Shown here one piece after another: positions 42,409 through 49,996 of a stretch of 54,800 nucleotides of DNA. Within the stretch, counting starts at the first letter, position 1. Every line of letters starts with the position of its first letter. Source of the stretch: SIG578 sp045655125 (lineage in GTDB: Bacteria > Bacillota > Clostridia > Oscillospirales > Ruminococcaceae); NCBI GenBank assembly GCA_045655125.1, contig JAZOOR010000067.1, forward strand, positions 1 to 54,800, in the 5' to 3' direction. A program made the translations under genes and the position numbers. The notes beneath the pieces were generated by a model, which saw only the letters and a list, made by a program, of their open reading frames with translations, did no database searches and had not been told where the DNA came from.

Positions 42409-43002
42409 ATGAAACGAACAGAATTTGCAATTTTAGCAGGACTTATTTTATCGGTTATTATCAGCAGCTTTTCGGCCTTTGCTATGGGCTGCGAAGGTGT
42501 GCGTGACGAGGTTTTAAGGCTCCATATCCTCGCAAACTCAGACTCTTCCGAGGATCAGGCTCTTAAACTATCTGTACGCGATGCAATTTTAGAGCATTCG
42601 GGGCAGCTTTTTGACGGTGGGTTTACATTAGACGAAGCAAAAGATGCGGCAGAGGCAGCTCTGCCCGAAATCGAGCGTATTGCAAGGGCGAAAATAGAGG
42701 CTAAGGGCTTCTCATATGATGTAGAGGCAAGCATTTCCGAAACATATTTTGAAACCCGAAAGTATGATAATTACACACTGCCTGCGGGAAACTACTCAGC
42801 TCTGCAGATTAAAATAGGAAAAGCCGAGGGAAAAAACTGGTGGTGCGTTCTTTTCCCTGCGCTTTGCATCCCTGCGGCTCAGAATAGTACGCAGGCAGAG
42901 GATGTTTTCAGCCAAAGCGAAATGGATACAGTAACAAATCCCAGATACGAGGCAAAGTTTGCAATAGTTGAGTTTTTTGAGGCCCTAAAAAACAGAAAAT
43001 AA
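42409..43002 (+). CDS. spoIIR: Stage II sporulation protein R
   Basis: Secreted forespore signal that triggers SpoIIGA-dependent activation of sigma-E. 197 residues, with a hydrophobic N-terminal segment (about 7-25). Family motifs are RLHILANSDSSEDQALKLSVRDAI and LPAGNYSALQIKIG, followed by GKNWWCVLFPALC. ATG 42409 has AAAGGA close upstream; the extension to 42346 has none. It supports an endospore-forming lineage. Confidence 0.94.
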   Translation: MKRTEFAILAGLILSVIISSFSAFAMGCEGVRDEVLRLHILANSDSSEDQALKLSVRDAILEHSGQLFDGGFTLDEAKDAAEAALPEIERIARAKIEAKGFSYDVEASISETYFETRKYDNYTLPAGNYSALQIKIGKAEGKNWWCVLFPALCIPAAQNSTQAEDVFSQSEMDTVTNPRYEAKFAIVEFFEALKNRK

Positions 43003-43015
43003 TTTGTAAAATTCC

Positions 43016-43044
43016 TTGACAATCGCAGCCGCTTGTGGTATCAT
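43016..43044 (+). promoter_or_regulatory. Promoter of rplU-prp-rpmA
   Basis: TTGACA (43016-43021), 17 bases, TATCAT (43039-43044). Confidence 0.8.
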
Positions 43045-43049
43045 ATTTA

Positions 43050-43144
43050 AGCCGCATGGTTGAGGCAGGGTGTACTATGCCCAAATGAAGTACGGTTTTC
43101 CGTCGCCTTAAACAGCGAGATTACAGCAGAGGCAGGTGCCCAGA
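43050..43144 (+). promoter_or_regulatory. Putative ribosomal protein L21 leader
   Basis: About 95 bases separate the promoter from rplU and contain paired segments such as GTAC...GTAC and GGCAGG. L21 leaders with autoregulatory structure are known at this position in Firmicutes. I identify it by position more than by conserved sequence. Confidence 0.45.
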
Positions 43145-43456
43145 ATGTACGCGATTATCGAAACTGGCGGAAAGCAGTATCGTGTTGAGCAGGGTGATGT
43201 TGTATTCATCGAGAAACTCAATGCTAATACTGACGATGTTGTTACTTTCGACAAGGTTATCATCCTTGAAAACGAGGGTAAGGCAAAGATCGGCGCTCCC
43301 TATGTTAAGGGTGCAACCGTAACCGCAAAGGTCCTCAAAAACGGCAAGGCGAAGAAAATCACTGTTTTCACCTACAAGCCCAAGAAGGACAGCAAGCGTA
43401 AGCTCGGTCATAGACAACCTTACACCAAGGTTCAGATCGAAGCTATCAACGCTTAA
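43145..43456 (+). CDS. rplU: 50S ribosomal protein L21
   Basis: 103 residues, MYAIIETGGKQYRVEQGD at the N-terminus and the KRKLGHRQPYTKV tail, both typical of L21. ATG 43145 is chosen to match the family; an in-frame GTG at 43136 would add three residues. First gene of rplU-prp-rpmA. Confidence 0.97.
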   Translation: MYAIIETGGKQYRVEQGDVVFIEKLNANTDDVVTFDKVIILENEGKAKIGAPYVKGATVTAKVLKNGKAKKITVFTYKPKKDSKRKLGHRQPYTKVQIEAINA

Positions 43457-43464
43457 AACCATTT

Positions 43465-43779
43465 ATGATTAACGCACGATTTTTTAAAAGCAAGGGTAAC
43501 TACACTGCCTTCTCTATTGAAGGTCACGCGGGATATGCTGAGAGCGGACAGGATATTGTCTGCGCAGGTGTTACAAGCGCAGTTATGACTATTCTTAACG
43601 GAATTACCGAATGCGCTCTTATACCCGCGGATGTTGAGGTTTCGGATAATGAAATCGTTTTAAACCTTGCAAAAAGAACTAATGAGGCCGATTTGTTCCT
43701 TTCAGCCCTGAAGCTTCAGCTTGAGCTACTTGAGGAACAGTACAGCGGCACTATCAACATTACGGTTACGGAGGTGTAA
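43465..43779 (+). CDS. prp: Ribosomal-processing cysteine protease Prp
   Basis: 104 residues. GHAGYAESGQDIVCAGVTSAV carries the catalytic His and Cys. Prp removes the N-terminal extension of L27 in Firmicutes. The next gene encodes an L27 with the substrate sequence, so enzyme and substrate are adjacent. Confidence 0.95.
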   Translation: MINARFFKSKGNYTAFSIEGHAGYAESGQDIVCAGVTSAVMTILNGITECALIPADVEVSDNEIVLNLAKRTNEADLFLSALKLQLELLEEQYSGTINITVTEV

Positions 43780-43781
43780 CA

Positions 43782-44066
43782 ATGATTCGCTTAAATCTTC
43801 AATTCTTCGCTCATAAAAAGGGAGTCGGCTCGACCAAGAACGGTCGTGATTCCGAATCCAAGCGCCTTGGCGTAAAGCGTGCTGACGGTCAGTTTGTTCT
43901 TGCCGGCAACATTCTTGTTCGCCAGAGAGGCACTCACATCCATCCCGGCGAGAACGTCGGAATCGGATCGGACGACACCTTGTTTGCCAAGATTGACGGC
44001 AAGGTTAAGTTCGAAAGAGTCGGTCGTGACCGCAAGAGAGTTTGCGTTTACGCCGTAGAGCAGTAA
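43782..44066 (+). CDS. rpmA: 50S ribosomal protein L27 with Prp-cleavable leader
   Basis: 94 residues. The N-terminus MIRLNLQFFAHKKG has the LQFFA motif cut by Prp before AHKKG, absent from Gram-negative L27. GSTKNGRDSESKRLGVK follows. Its start lies 2 bases after the prp stop, with GGAGG in the end of prp. Confidence 0.97.
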   Translation: MIRLNLQFFAHKKGVGSTKNGRDSESKRLGVKRADGQFVLAGNILVRQRGTHIHPGENVGIGSDDTLFAKIDGKVKFERVGRDRKRVCVYAVEQ

Positions 44067-44070
44067 AATC

Positions 44071-44103
44071 AAAACCCCTGCATATGCAGGGGTTTTATTT
44101 TTT
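44071..44103 (+). terminator. Terminator after rpmA
   Basis: AAAACCCCTGCA and TGCAGGGGTTTT pair nearly end to end and are followed by a T run. Confidence 0.9.
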
Positions 44104-44132
44104 TGTAAACAAAGGGTAAAAGCTATTGTTAT

Positions 44133-44160
44133 TTGACACTGTTTTGTGATATACTATAAA
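44133..44160 (+). promoter_or_regulatory. Promoter of the M16-lgt-folD operon
   Basis: TTGACA (44133-44138), 16 bases, TATAAA (44155-44160). Confidence 0.65.
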
Positions 44161-44192
44161 AAGCAAATTTTGTAAATTTGAGAGGTTTATAT

Positions 44193-45476
44193 ATGGATCT
44201 TGATTTTAATCGCAGCGTCATTTCTGATGGGATTTATTTTACACAAATCAGAAATAAGAAATTTAAAAATAACCGTATTTCAGTAACCTTAGCAGCTCCC
44301 TTATCTGAGGAAACTGCGGCTTCATATGCAGTTTTGCCCTTTATTTTAAGAAAAGGCTTCAGGGGTTGCCCCGATGCAGCACAGTTTTCCCGTCTCTTAA
44401 GCTCGCTTTATGGTGCAAGCTGCGATTATGATATTCGCAAGGCGGGTGATATTCAACTGCTCACCCTTTGCATTTCCGCAATAGATGACCGTTTTTCGCT
44501 TGAGGGCGAAAATATCACTGCCGAGATTTCCAAGATTCTTTGCAGTCTGCTGCTCGACCCCGTTATTGAAGGCGGAGCATTTTCAGAAAAAACCTTTGAA
44601 ACAGAAAAGCAGGCACTTATTGATTCCATAAACGCCGAGCTTAATGACAAAATTGCTCTTGCCAAGGCAAAATGCCAGCAGCTTATGTTAGAGGGACACC
44701 CTGCAGCAATCAGCAAGTATGGGACACTTGAAAGCGCACAGGCTCTGGATAGGCGCGATGTTTTTGATGCCTACAATACTCTTTTAAAAAAGGCTCGCAT
44801 TGAGATAATGTTTACAGGCAGCGGAGATGCCGAGGTTGCAAAGGAAATTTTCACTTCTTCTTTCCTTTCCTCCTGCGAACGCGAAAAGCCCTTTGAAATC
44901 AGTTCATACATTAAGGAGCCTGCAAGAGAAATCAGAAGATTTAATGAAAATTACAGCATTACACAGAGCAAGCTCTCATTAGGCTTTACCTGCTCAACTA
45001 AAATTGGTGACAATGACGAGGCAGCCATGAAGGCTATGTCTGTTATTCTCGGCGGAGCACCCTTTTCCAAGTTATTTTTAAATGTCCGCGAAAAGCTGAG
45101 CCTTTGCTACTACTGCTCAGCCGCTTATGACAATTTCAAGGGTGCGATTTATATAAACAGCGGTATCGAAACTGAAAACCGCGAAAAAGCCGAGCTTGAA
45201 ATTCTCGCTCAGCTCGAAGCTCTTCAGAACGGAGAACTTTCAGAAGAAGAACTCGAAAACACCCGAAAGCTCCTGAAGAATGCTTATGACGGCATTTCGG
45301 ATAGCATTGTAAGAAGCGAAAACTTCTTTTTAACGCGCCTTATTTTCTCACTTGACACAACTCCTGACGAGGAGCTCGAGAGGCTTCTCTCGGCAAGCCG
45401 CGAGGATATAATCAACGCCGCACGAAAGGTTTCGCTCGATACAATTTACTTTATGGCGCCCAAGGAGGAGAACTAG
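44193..45476 (+). CDS. ymfF: M16 peptidase-like protein (YmfF type, no zinc motif)
   Basis: 427 residues with the two-lobed insulinase fold. The zinc motif HxxEH is absent: at its usual position the sequence reads LPFILRKGF. This matches the non-catalytic partner of a YmfF/YmfH pair, linked in Bacillus to the EF-P modification locus. ATG 44193 has AGAGG 7 bases upstream. The second M16 gene starts 2 bases after its stop. Confidence 0.88.
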   Translation: MDLDFNRSVISDGIYFTQIRNKKFKNNRISVTLAAPLSEETAASYAVLPFILRKGFRGCPDAAQFSRLLSSLYGASCDYDIRKAGDIQLLTLCISAIDDRFSLEGENITAEISKILCSLLLDPVIEGGAFSEKTFETEKQALIDSINAELNDKIALAKAKCQQLMLEGHPAAISKYGTLESAQALDRRDVFDAYNTLLKKARIEIMFTGSGDAEVAKEIFTSSFLSSCEREKPFEISSYIKEPAREIRRFNENYSITQSKLSLGFTCSTKIGDNDEAAMKAMSVILGGAPFSKLFLNVREKLSLCYYCSAAYDNFKGAIYINSGIETENREKAELEILAQLEALQNGELSEEELENTRKLLKNAYDGISDSIVRSENFFLTRLIFSLDTTPDEELERLLSASREDIINAARKVSLDTIYFMAPKEEN

Positions 45477-45478
45477 TT

Positions 45479-46762
45479 ATGAGAAAAACCGAAAAAACTA
45501 TCATTTCTTCTAACGCGCTTGGTGAAAGCTATCTTAAAATAAAACACAAAAGCGGTCTTACGATACTTCTGCATCCAATGCCCGATTACAACAGTGTTTA
45601 TGCTCTGTTCGGCACTAAGTTCGGCTCAATAAACCGAAGCTTTAAGACAAATCGTGACGAGGATGTTTGCACTGTGCCTGACGGTATTGCTCACTTTTTA
45701 GAGCACAAGCTCTTTGAGGGTGAAACCGAGGATGCATTTGTAAGTTATTCGCGCACAGGCGCAAATGCAAACGCCTACACCTCGTTTGACCGCACCTGCT
45801 ATCTCTTTTCAGCAACCGAAAAGATATATGAGTCACTTGAAATACTCTTAAATTTTGTAACCCACCCTTATTTTACCAAGGAAACCGTTGACAAAGAGCA
45901 AGGTATCATCGGGCAGGAAATAAAAATGTATGATGATGACCCCAACTGGTGCGCTTCACTTGGACTTTTGAAGGCACTTTTCTGGGAGCATCCTGTCAGA
46001 ATAGATATTGCAGGCTCGGTTGAGTCTATCTCGGAAATTACACCCGAGCTTCTCTACCGCACGTATCACACCTACTACAATTTAAGTAATATGGCTCTTT
46101 CCATCGCAGGCTGCTTTGATCCCGAAAAGGTTATAGAGCTTGCAGACAGGCTTCTTCCGGAGGGTGAGGATATTACTATCGAAAACATCTTCCCCAATGA
46201 GCCGCAGGATATTTTCCTTAAAAAGACCGAGAAGAAGCTTGAGGTTTCGATGCCGCTTTTTGAAATCGGATTTAAGGAAGTCCCCGACAAAGAAAAAGAC
46301 CTTTTGCGCGGTCAGATAATGAATGAAATGCTGCTTGAGATGATTTTCGGAGAGTCTACCGAATTTTATCAGCGCCTTTACAGCGATGGGGTTATCAATT
46401 CTACCTTTGGTTACGAAGTTATGGCGGGCGAAAGCTATCTTATCAACATTCTAGGCGGCGAGGCTCCCGACCCCGAGCTTGTTTATGACAAGATTTGCGC
46501 TGAAATTGAAAGAGTTAAAAATGAAGGTCTTTCAAAGGAGCTTTTTGAAATAGTTAAGAAATCATTCTATGGCGGACGTGTTTCGCGATTTAACAGCGTT
46601 GAGCACATAGCAACAGGAATGTTATACGCTCACTTTTCGGGCTGCGATGCCTTTGATTCTCTTGACATTATTAAGAGTTTACAGGTAGAGGACCTTGAAA
46701 AGAGACTCAAAACTCAGCTTTTCGAGGCACGAAGCTCAGTTTCGGTAGTTTCCCCTATGTAA
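45479..46762 (+). CDS. ymfH: M16 zinc peptidase (YmfH type)
   Basis: 427 residues. AHFLEHKLFEG carries the inverted zinc motif HxxEH, with the distal Glu in the EQGIIGQEIKMYDD region, so this subunit should be active. With the preceding inactive partner it probably forms a heterodimer. The substrate is unknown. Confidence 0.9.
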   Translation: MRKTEKTIISSNALGESYLKIKHKSGLTILLHPMPDYNSVYALFGTKFGSINRSFKTNRDEDVCTVPDGIAHFLEHKLFEGETEDAFVSYSRTGANANAYTSFDRTCYLFSATEKIYESLEILLNFVTHPYFTKETVDKEQGIIGQEIKMYDDDPNWCASLGLLKALFWEHPVRIDIAGSVESISEITPELLYRTYHTYYNLSNMALSIAGCFDPEKVIELADRLLPEGEDITIENIFPNEPQDIFLKKTEKKLEVSMPLFEIGFKEVPDKEKDLLRGQIMNEMLLEMIFGESTEFYQRLYSDGVINSTFGYEVMAGESYLINILGGEAPDPELVYDKICAEIERVKNEGLSKELFEIVKKSFYGGRVSRFNSVEHIATGMLYAHFSGCDAFDSLDIIKSLQVEDLEKRLKTQLFEARSSVSVVSPM

Positions 46763-46796
46763 AGACACAAAGACATAACGAAAGGATTGATAACTT

Positions 46797-48299
46797 ATGG
46801 ATCAGGTAGCAGTACAGTTTCCAAAGCTTGGGCTGAACTTCACAGTTTCACGCGAAGCCTTTTTTATCGGTGACTTTGCAGTTTACTGGTATGCCATTCT
46901 TATCGCAGTGGGCGCACTGCTCGCAGTTATTTATGCAATTTCTCAGTCTAAAAAATACGGGATTGACCCCGACAAGCTGCTCGACTTAGGTCTTGTAGGT
47001 ATAGTATGTGGTATTGTGGGCGCACGGCTTTATTATGTGCTGTTTAACATTGAAAGTTATACAAGCTTTGCCCAGATTATTAACATTCGCGACGGCGGTC
47101 TTGCTATTTACGGCGGACTTATTTTGGGAGTTTTATCTGCATTTATCGTATCGCGGATAAACAAAACCCGTTTTCTTCCCTCTCTTGATATTGCCGCAGG
47201 CGCATTTTTCATAGGTCAGGCAATCGGCAGATGGGGAAATTTTGTAAATCAGGAAGCTTTCGGAACTAACACCGATTCAATTTTCGGAATGTTTAGCGAA
47301 AAAACGCAGGAATATCTTAACTCAGTTAGCTGGGAGCTGTTTTTGCAGGGTGTTGAGGTTGATCCCTCTGCCCCCGTTCATCCCTGTTTTCTGTACGAAT
47401 CGGTATGGTGCATAATTGGATTTCTAATTGTTCTTTTTTACAGAAAGCACCGCAAGTTTGACGGTGAAATAATCCTCTTCTATGCCGCTTGGTACGGCAG
47501 CGGCCGTGCTTTTATTGAGGGACTTCGCACCGACAGTCTGATGGTGGGCGGTTTTCGCGTTTCACAGGTTCTGAGCATTGCTATTGCTCTTGCCGCTATT
47601 GTAACTATAATCACTCTAAGAATTCGCATCATCAAAAAACGGATTGATAATCCCGATTATCTTAAGCTTTATGCTGACACAGAGGAGTCCAAAGCGCAGT
47701 TTATGTTAAGCGATGAGGCGGCTCTGAGCGCTTGCGAGGAGCATTTAACTCAGGCAAAAGCCGTTCTTTTGGAAGCACAGAAGGAGCTTAATCTCATTAT
47801 GCTCGATGGCGGTGAGGAAGTTATGGGTGATGAAATTTCCGAGCAGGACATTGAAGGCACACCCAATTCACTTGAGGAGCTTTCAGTAGAATTTACAGAC
47901 CCTGAGAATGTTGCTCAGCTATGTGAAAAGCAAATTGAGCTTGCGCTTGTAAGGCTCAGTATGGCATCGGAACTTCTTGACCGATTTGACGAAAGTGCTG
48001 CGAACGACGAGCAGGCTGAAAACGAGGACTCTGAGGCTGAAGACTTGCAGGAGAAAAGTAAGTCCGATGATATTTCAGATAGGATTTCAGTTGCCTGCGA
48101 GCAGATAGACTCGCTCTTTGAATATATTGACGAGTGCTTTGAAACCGTAAACAAAATAAAAGAAAGGCTCGAGCTTGAGGCTAAAGAGAAAGAGGAGCCG
48201 CAGGAAAACGAGCAAGAGGAGCAGGCAGAGGAAATTCACGACTCTGTTTCTGACGAGGCGGATGAAATTGATATTCCCTCTCCGCACGCTAACAAATAA
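46797..48299 (+). CDS. lgt: Prolipoprotein diacylglyceryl transferase with long acidic C-terminal extension
   Basis: Transfers diacylglycerol to lipobox Cys of prolipoproteins (for example PotD here). Residues 1-285 hold about seven membrane segments and the signature GRWGNFVNQEAFG near 142-154, with HPCFLYES and RTDSL further on. At 500 residues it is roughly 210 longer than usual. The extra part is cytoplasmic by prediction, Glu/Asp-rich and helical (EEHLTQAKAVLLEAQKEL, EQIDSLFEYIDECFETVNKI), and ends in a very acidic tail. The frame is continuous. Confidence 0.93.
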   Translation: MDQVAVQFPKLGLNFTVSREAFFIGDFAVYWYAILIAVGALLAVIYAISQSKKYGIDPDKLLDLGLVGIVCGIVGARLYYVLFNIESYTSFAQIINIRDGGLAIYGGLILGVLSAFIVSRINKTRFLPSLDIAAGAFFIGQAIGRWGNFVNQEAFGTNTDSIFGMFSEKTQEYLNSVSWELFLQGVEVDPSAPVHPCFLYESVWCIIGFLIVLFYRKHRKFDGEIILFYAAWYGSGRAFIEGLRTDSLMVGGFRVSQVLSIAIALAAIVTIITLRIRIIKKRIDNPDYLKLYADTEESKAQFMLSDEAALSACEEHLTQAKAVLLEAQKELNLIMLDGGEEVMGDEISEQDIEGTPNSLEELSVEFTDPENVAQLCEKQIELALVRLSMASELLDRFDESAANDEQAENEDSEAEDLQEKSKSDDISDRISVACEQIDSLFEYIDECFETVNKIKERLELEAKEKEEPQENEQEEQAEEIHDSVSDEADEIDIPSPHANK

Positions 48300-48314
48300 A
48301 AAGGTTGTGACAGT

Positions 48315-49166
48315 ATGTATAACATAATAAACGGAAAGGAAATTTCCGCACAGGTTAAAAAGGAAGTTGGACAAAAGGTATCTGAACTTAAAGAAAAAGG
48401 CATTTCGGTGGGGCTCGCTGTTGTTTTAGTCGGACAGGACCCCGCCTCCAAGGTTTATGTAAACAACAAGAAAAAGGCCTGCGAGGCCATCGGAATTGAG
48501 TCCTTTGAATATCTTCTGCCCGAGGACACCACGCAAGAGGAGCTTCTCTCACTTGTTGAAAAGTTAAATTCCGATGAAAAGGTTGACGGAATTTTAGTTC
48601 AGCTTCCCCTGCCCCGTCACCTTGACGAAAAGGCGGTTATTGCCGCAATTTCTCCTGACAAGGATGTTGATGCTTTCCACGCAGTTAATGTCGGCAAAAT
48701 TATGATTGGAGATTACACCTTTGCCCCCTGCACCCCCGCAGGAATAATCGAGCTTATAGAGCGCAGTAATATCTCTCTTGAGGGCAAAAACTGCGTCGTT
48801 ATCGGTCGCAGTAACATAGTCGGCAAGCCGATGTCTATGCTGCTTCTGCACAAAAACGCAACCGTTACCATATGCCACTCGCGTACCAAAAATCTCTCCG
48901 AGGTTGTACGCGGTGCCGATGTTGTTGTTGCGGCTGTAGGACGCGCAAAATTCGTTACAGCCGATATGGTTAAAGAGGGGGCTGTTGTTATCGACGTCGG
49001 TATAAACCGTATGGATGACGGCAAGCTTTGCGGCGATGTTGATTTTGAGTCTGTTGCGCCCAAGTGCTCGTATATTACACCTGTACCCGGCGGAGTAGGA
49101 CCTATGACTATCGCGATTTTAATGCAAAATACCCTCAAAGCCGCCGAGGCTAAGCTTAAGAAATAA
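48315..49166 (+). CDS. folD: Methylenetetrahydrofolate dehydrogenase / methenyltetrahydrofolate cyclohydrolase
   Basis: Bifunctional one-carbon enzyme of 283 residues. YVNNKKKACEAIGI has the catalytic Lys; ILVQLPLPRHL and GRSNIVGKPM (NADP loop) and TPVPGGVGPMT are family signatures. It lies directly upstream of a tetrahydrofolate riboswitch and folate transporter gene, a clear functional grouping. Confidence 0.96.
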   Translation: MYNIINGKEISAQVKKEVGQKVSELKEKGISVGLAVVLVGQDPASKVYVNNKKKACEAIGIESFEYLLPEDTTQEELLSLVEKLNSDEKVDGILVQLPLPRHLDEKAVIAAISPDKDVDAFHAVNVGKIMIGDYTFAPCTPAGIIELIERSNISLEGKNCVVIGRSNIVGKPMSMLLLHKNATVTICHSRTKNLSEVVRGADVVVAAVGRAKFVTADMVKEGAVVIDVGINRMDDGKLCGDVDFESVAPKCSYITPVPGGVGPMTIAILMQNTLKAAEAKLKK

Positions 49167-49181
49167 ACACTAAAATTATCA

Positions 49182-49293
49182 CAGAGTAGACGCCCAAGCG
49201 TAGAGAAATCTGTAGTGCCGACTGAACGGGGAGTTGTCAGCGGACGAAAGGCTGTTTTTCAGTCTGCGGTTTCGGCGTCGCATCCCGCTGCTG
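49182..49293 (+). promoter_or_regulatory. Tetrahydrofolate (THF) riboswitch
   Basis: AGAGTAGACGCC at the 5' side and GGCGTCGCATCC at the 3' side pair as the closing stems. Both show the conserved THF aptamer sequence (GAGTAGA..., ...GCATCC). A pseudoknot-forming centre lies between. It precedes a FolT-type gene. A hairpin TTATGTAG/CTACATAA (49318-49340) ends one base before the ribosome binding site, suggesting translational control. Confidence 0.85.
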
Positions 49294-49355
49294 CATAAAA
49301 AAATGAAAGGTCATTCTTTATGTAGCAACCTACTACATAAGGAGTGTTCTTTTTT

Positions 49356-49892
49356 ATGAAAAAACAAAACATTTTAAAAGAGTCTTTGCATTCATTTAAA
49401 ACCGCACAAGGAATAGCGCTTTGCGCTATGTTTATAGCCATAAGCTGCGTGCTTTCTTTTTTTAAATTCGCAGTTACAACAAGCGTTAATGTAACCCTTT
49501 TCTTTTTACCAATTTCGATAGCTGCAATGCTATTAGGTCCGCTGCCTGCGGCGGCGGTAGGCTCGGCTGCTGACATTTTGGGCTGCATTATAAGGCCTAC
49601 AGGGCCATACTTCCCAGGCTTTACCCTGAATGCATTGATAACGGGCTTTATTTACGGCATTTTCTTCTATAATAAAAAGCCAAGGCTATGGCAAATAATA
49701 TTATCGCGAATTATTCTTATGTTTTTAGTAGACCTTGTTTTGACACCTATATGGCTGCACATTCTATACTCTACACCGCTTGTGTGGGCATTCTGGATAG
49801 AGCGGCTTATAAAATGTGCCATTGTTGTTCCCATTGAAATAGTTTCAATTTTTGCCGCAACCGCAGCTACAAGCAGGCTGCTTAAAAAGTAA
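49356..49892 (+). CDS. folT: Folate ECF transporter S component FolT
   Basis: 178 residues, about five or six membrane segments. ALCAMFIAISCVLSFF near the N-terminus and YFPGFTLNALITGFIYG are typical of FolT. ATG 49356 has GGAG 11 bases upstream; an in-frame GTG at 49344 overlaps that site and is less likely. Substrate identity is supported by the THF riboswitch and folD. Confidence 0.9.
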   Translation: MKKQNILKESLHSFKTAQGIALCAMFIAISCVLSFFKFAVTTSVNVTLFFLPISIAAMLLGPLPAAAVGSAADILGCIIRPTGPYFPGFTLNALITGFIYGIFFYNKKPRLWQIILSRIILMFLVDLVLTPIWLHILYSTPLVWAFWIERLIKCAIVVPIEIVSIFAATAATSRLLKK

Positions 49893-49899
49893 TAAACAC

Positions 49900-49930
49900 A
49901 AAAAGACTTATCTTGCGATAAGTCTTTTTA
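49900..49930 (+). terminator. Terminator after folT
   Basis: AAAAGACTTATC and GATAAGTCTTTT pair around TTGC. Confidence 0.9.
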
Positions 49931-49938
49931 ATTTAAGT

Positions 49939-49976
49939 AAAAACTGCGAAGAGCCTGTGGCTCTTCGCAGTTTTTG
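49939..49976 (-). terminator. Terminator after nifJ
   Basis: AAAAACTGCGAAGAGCC pairs with GGCTCTTCGCAGTTTTT. It is placed back to back with the folT terminator, so convergent transcription is insulated. Confidence 0.88.
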
Positions 49977-49996
49977 TTTTACATTATGTGCTTCTC

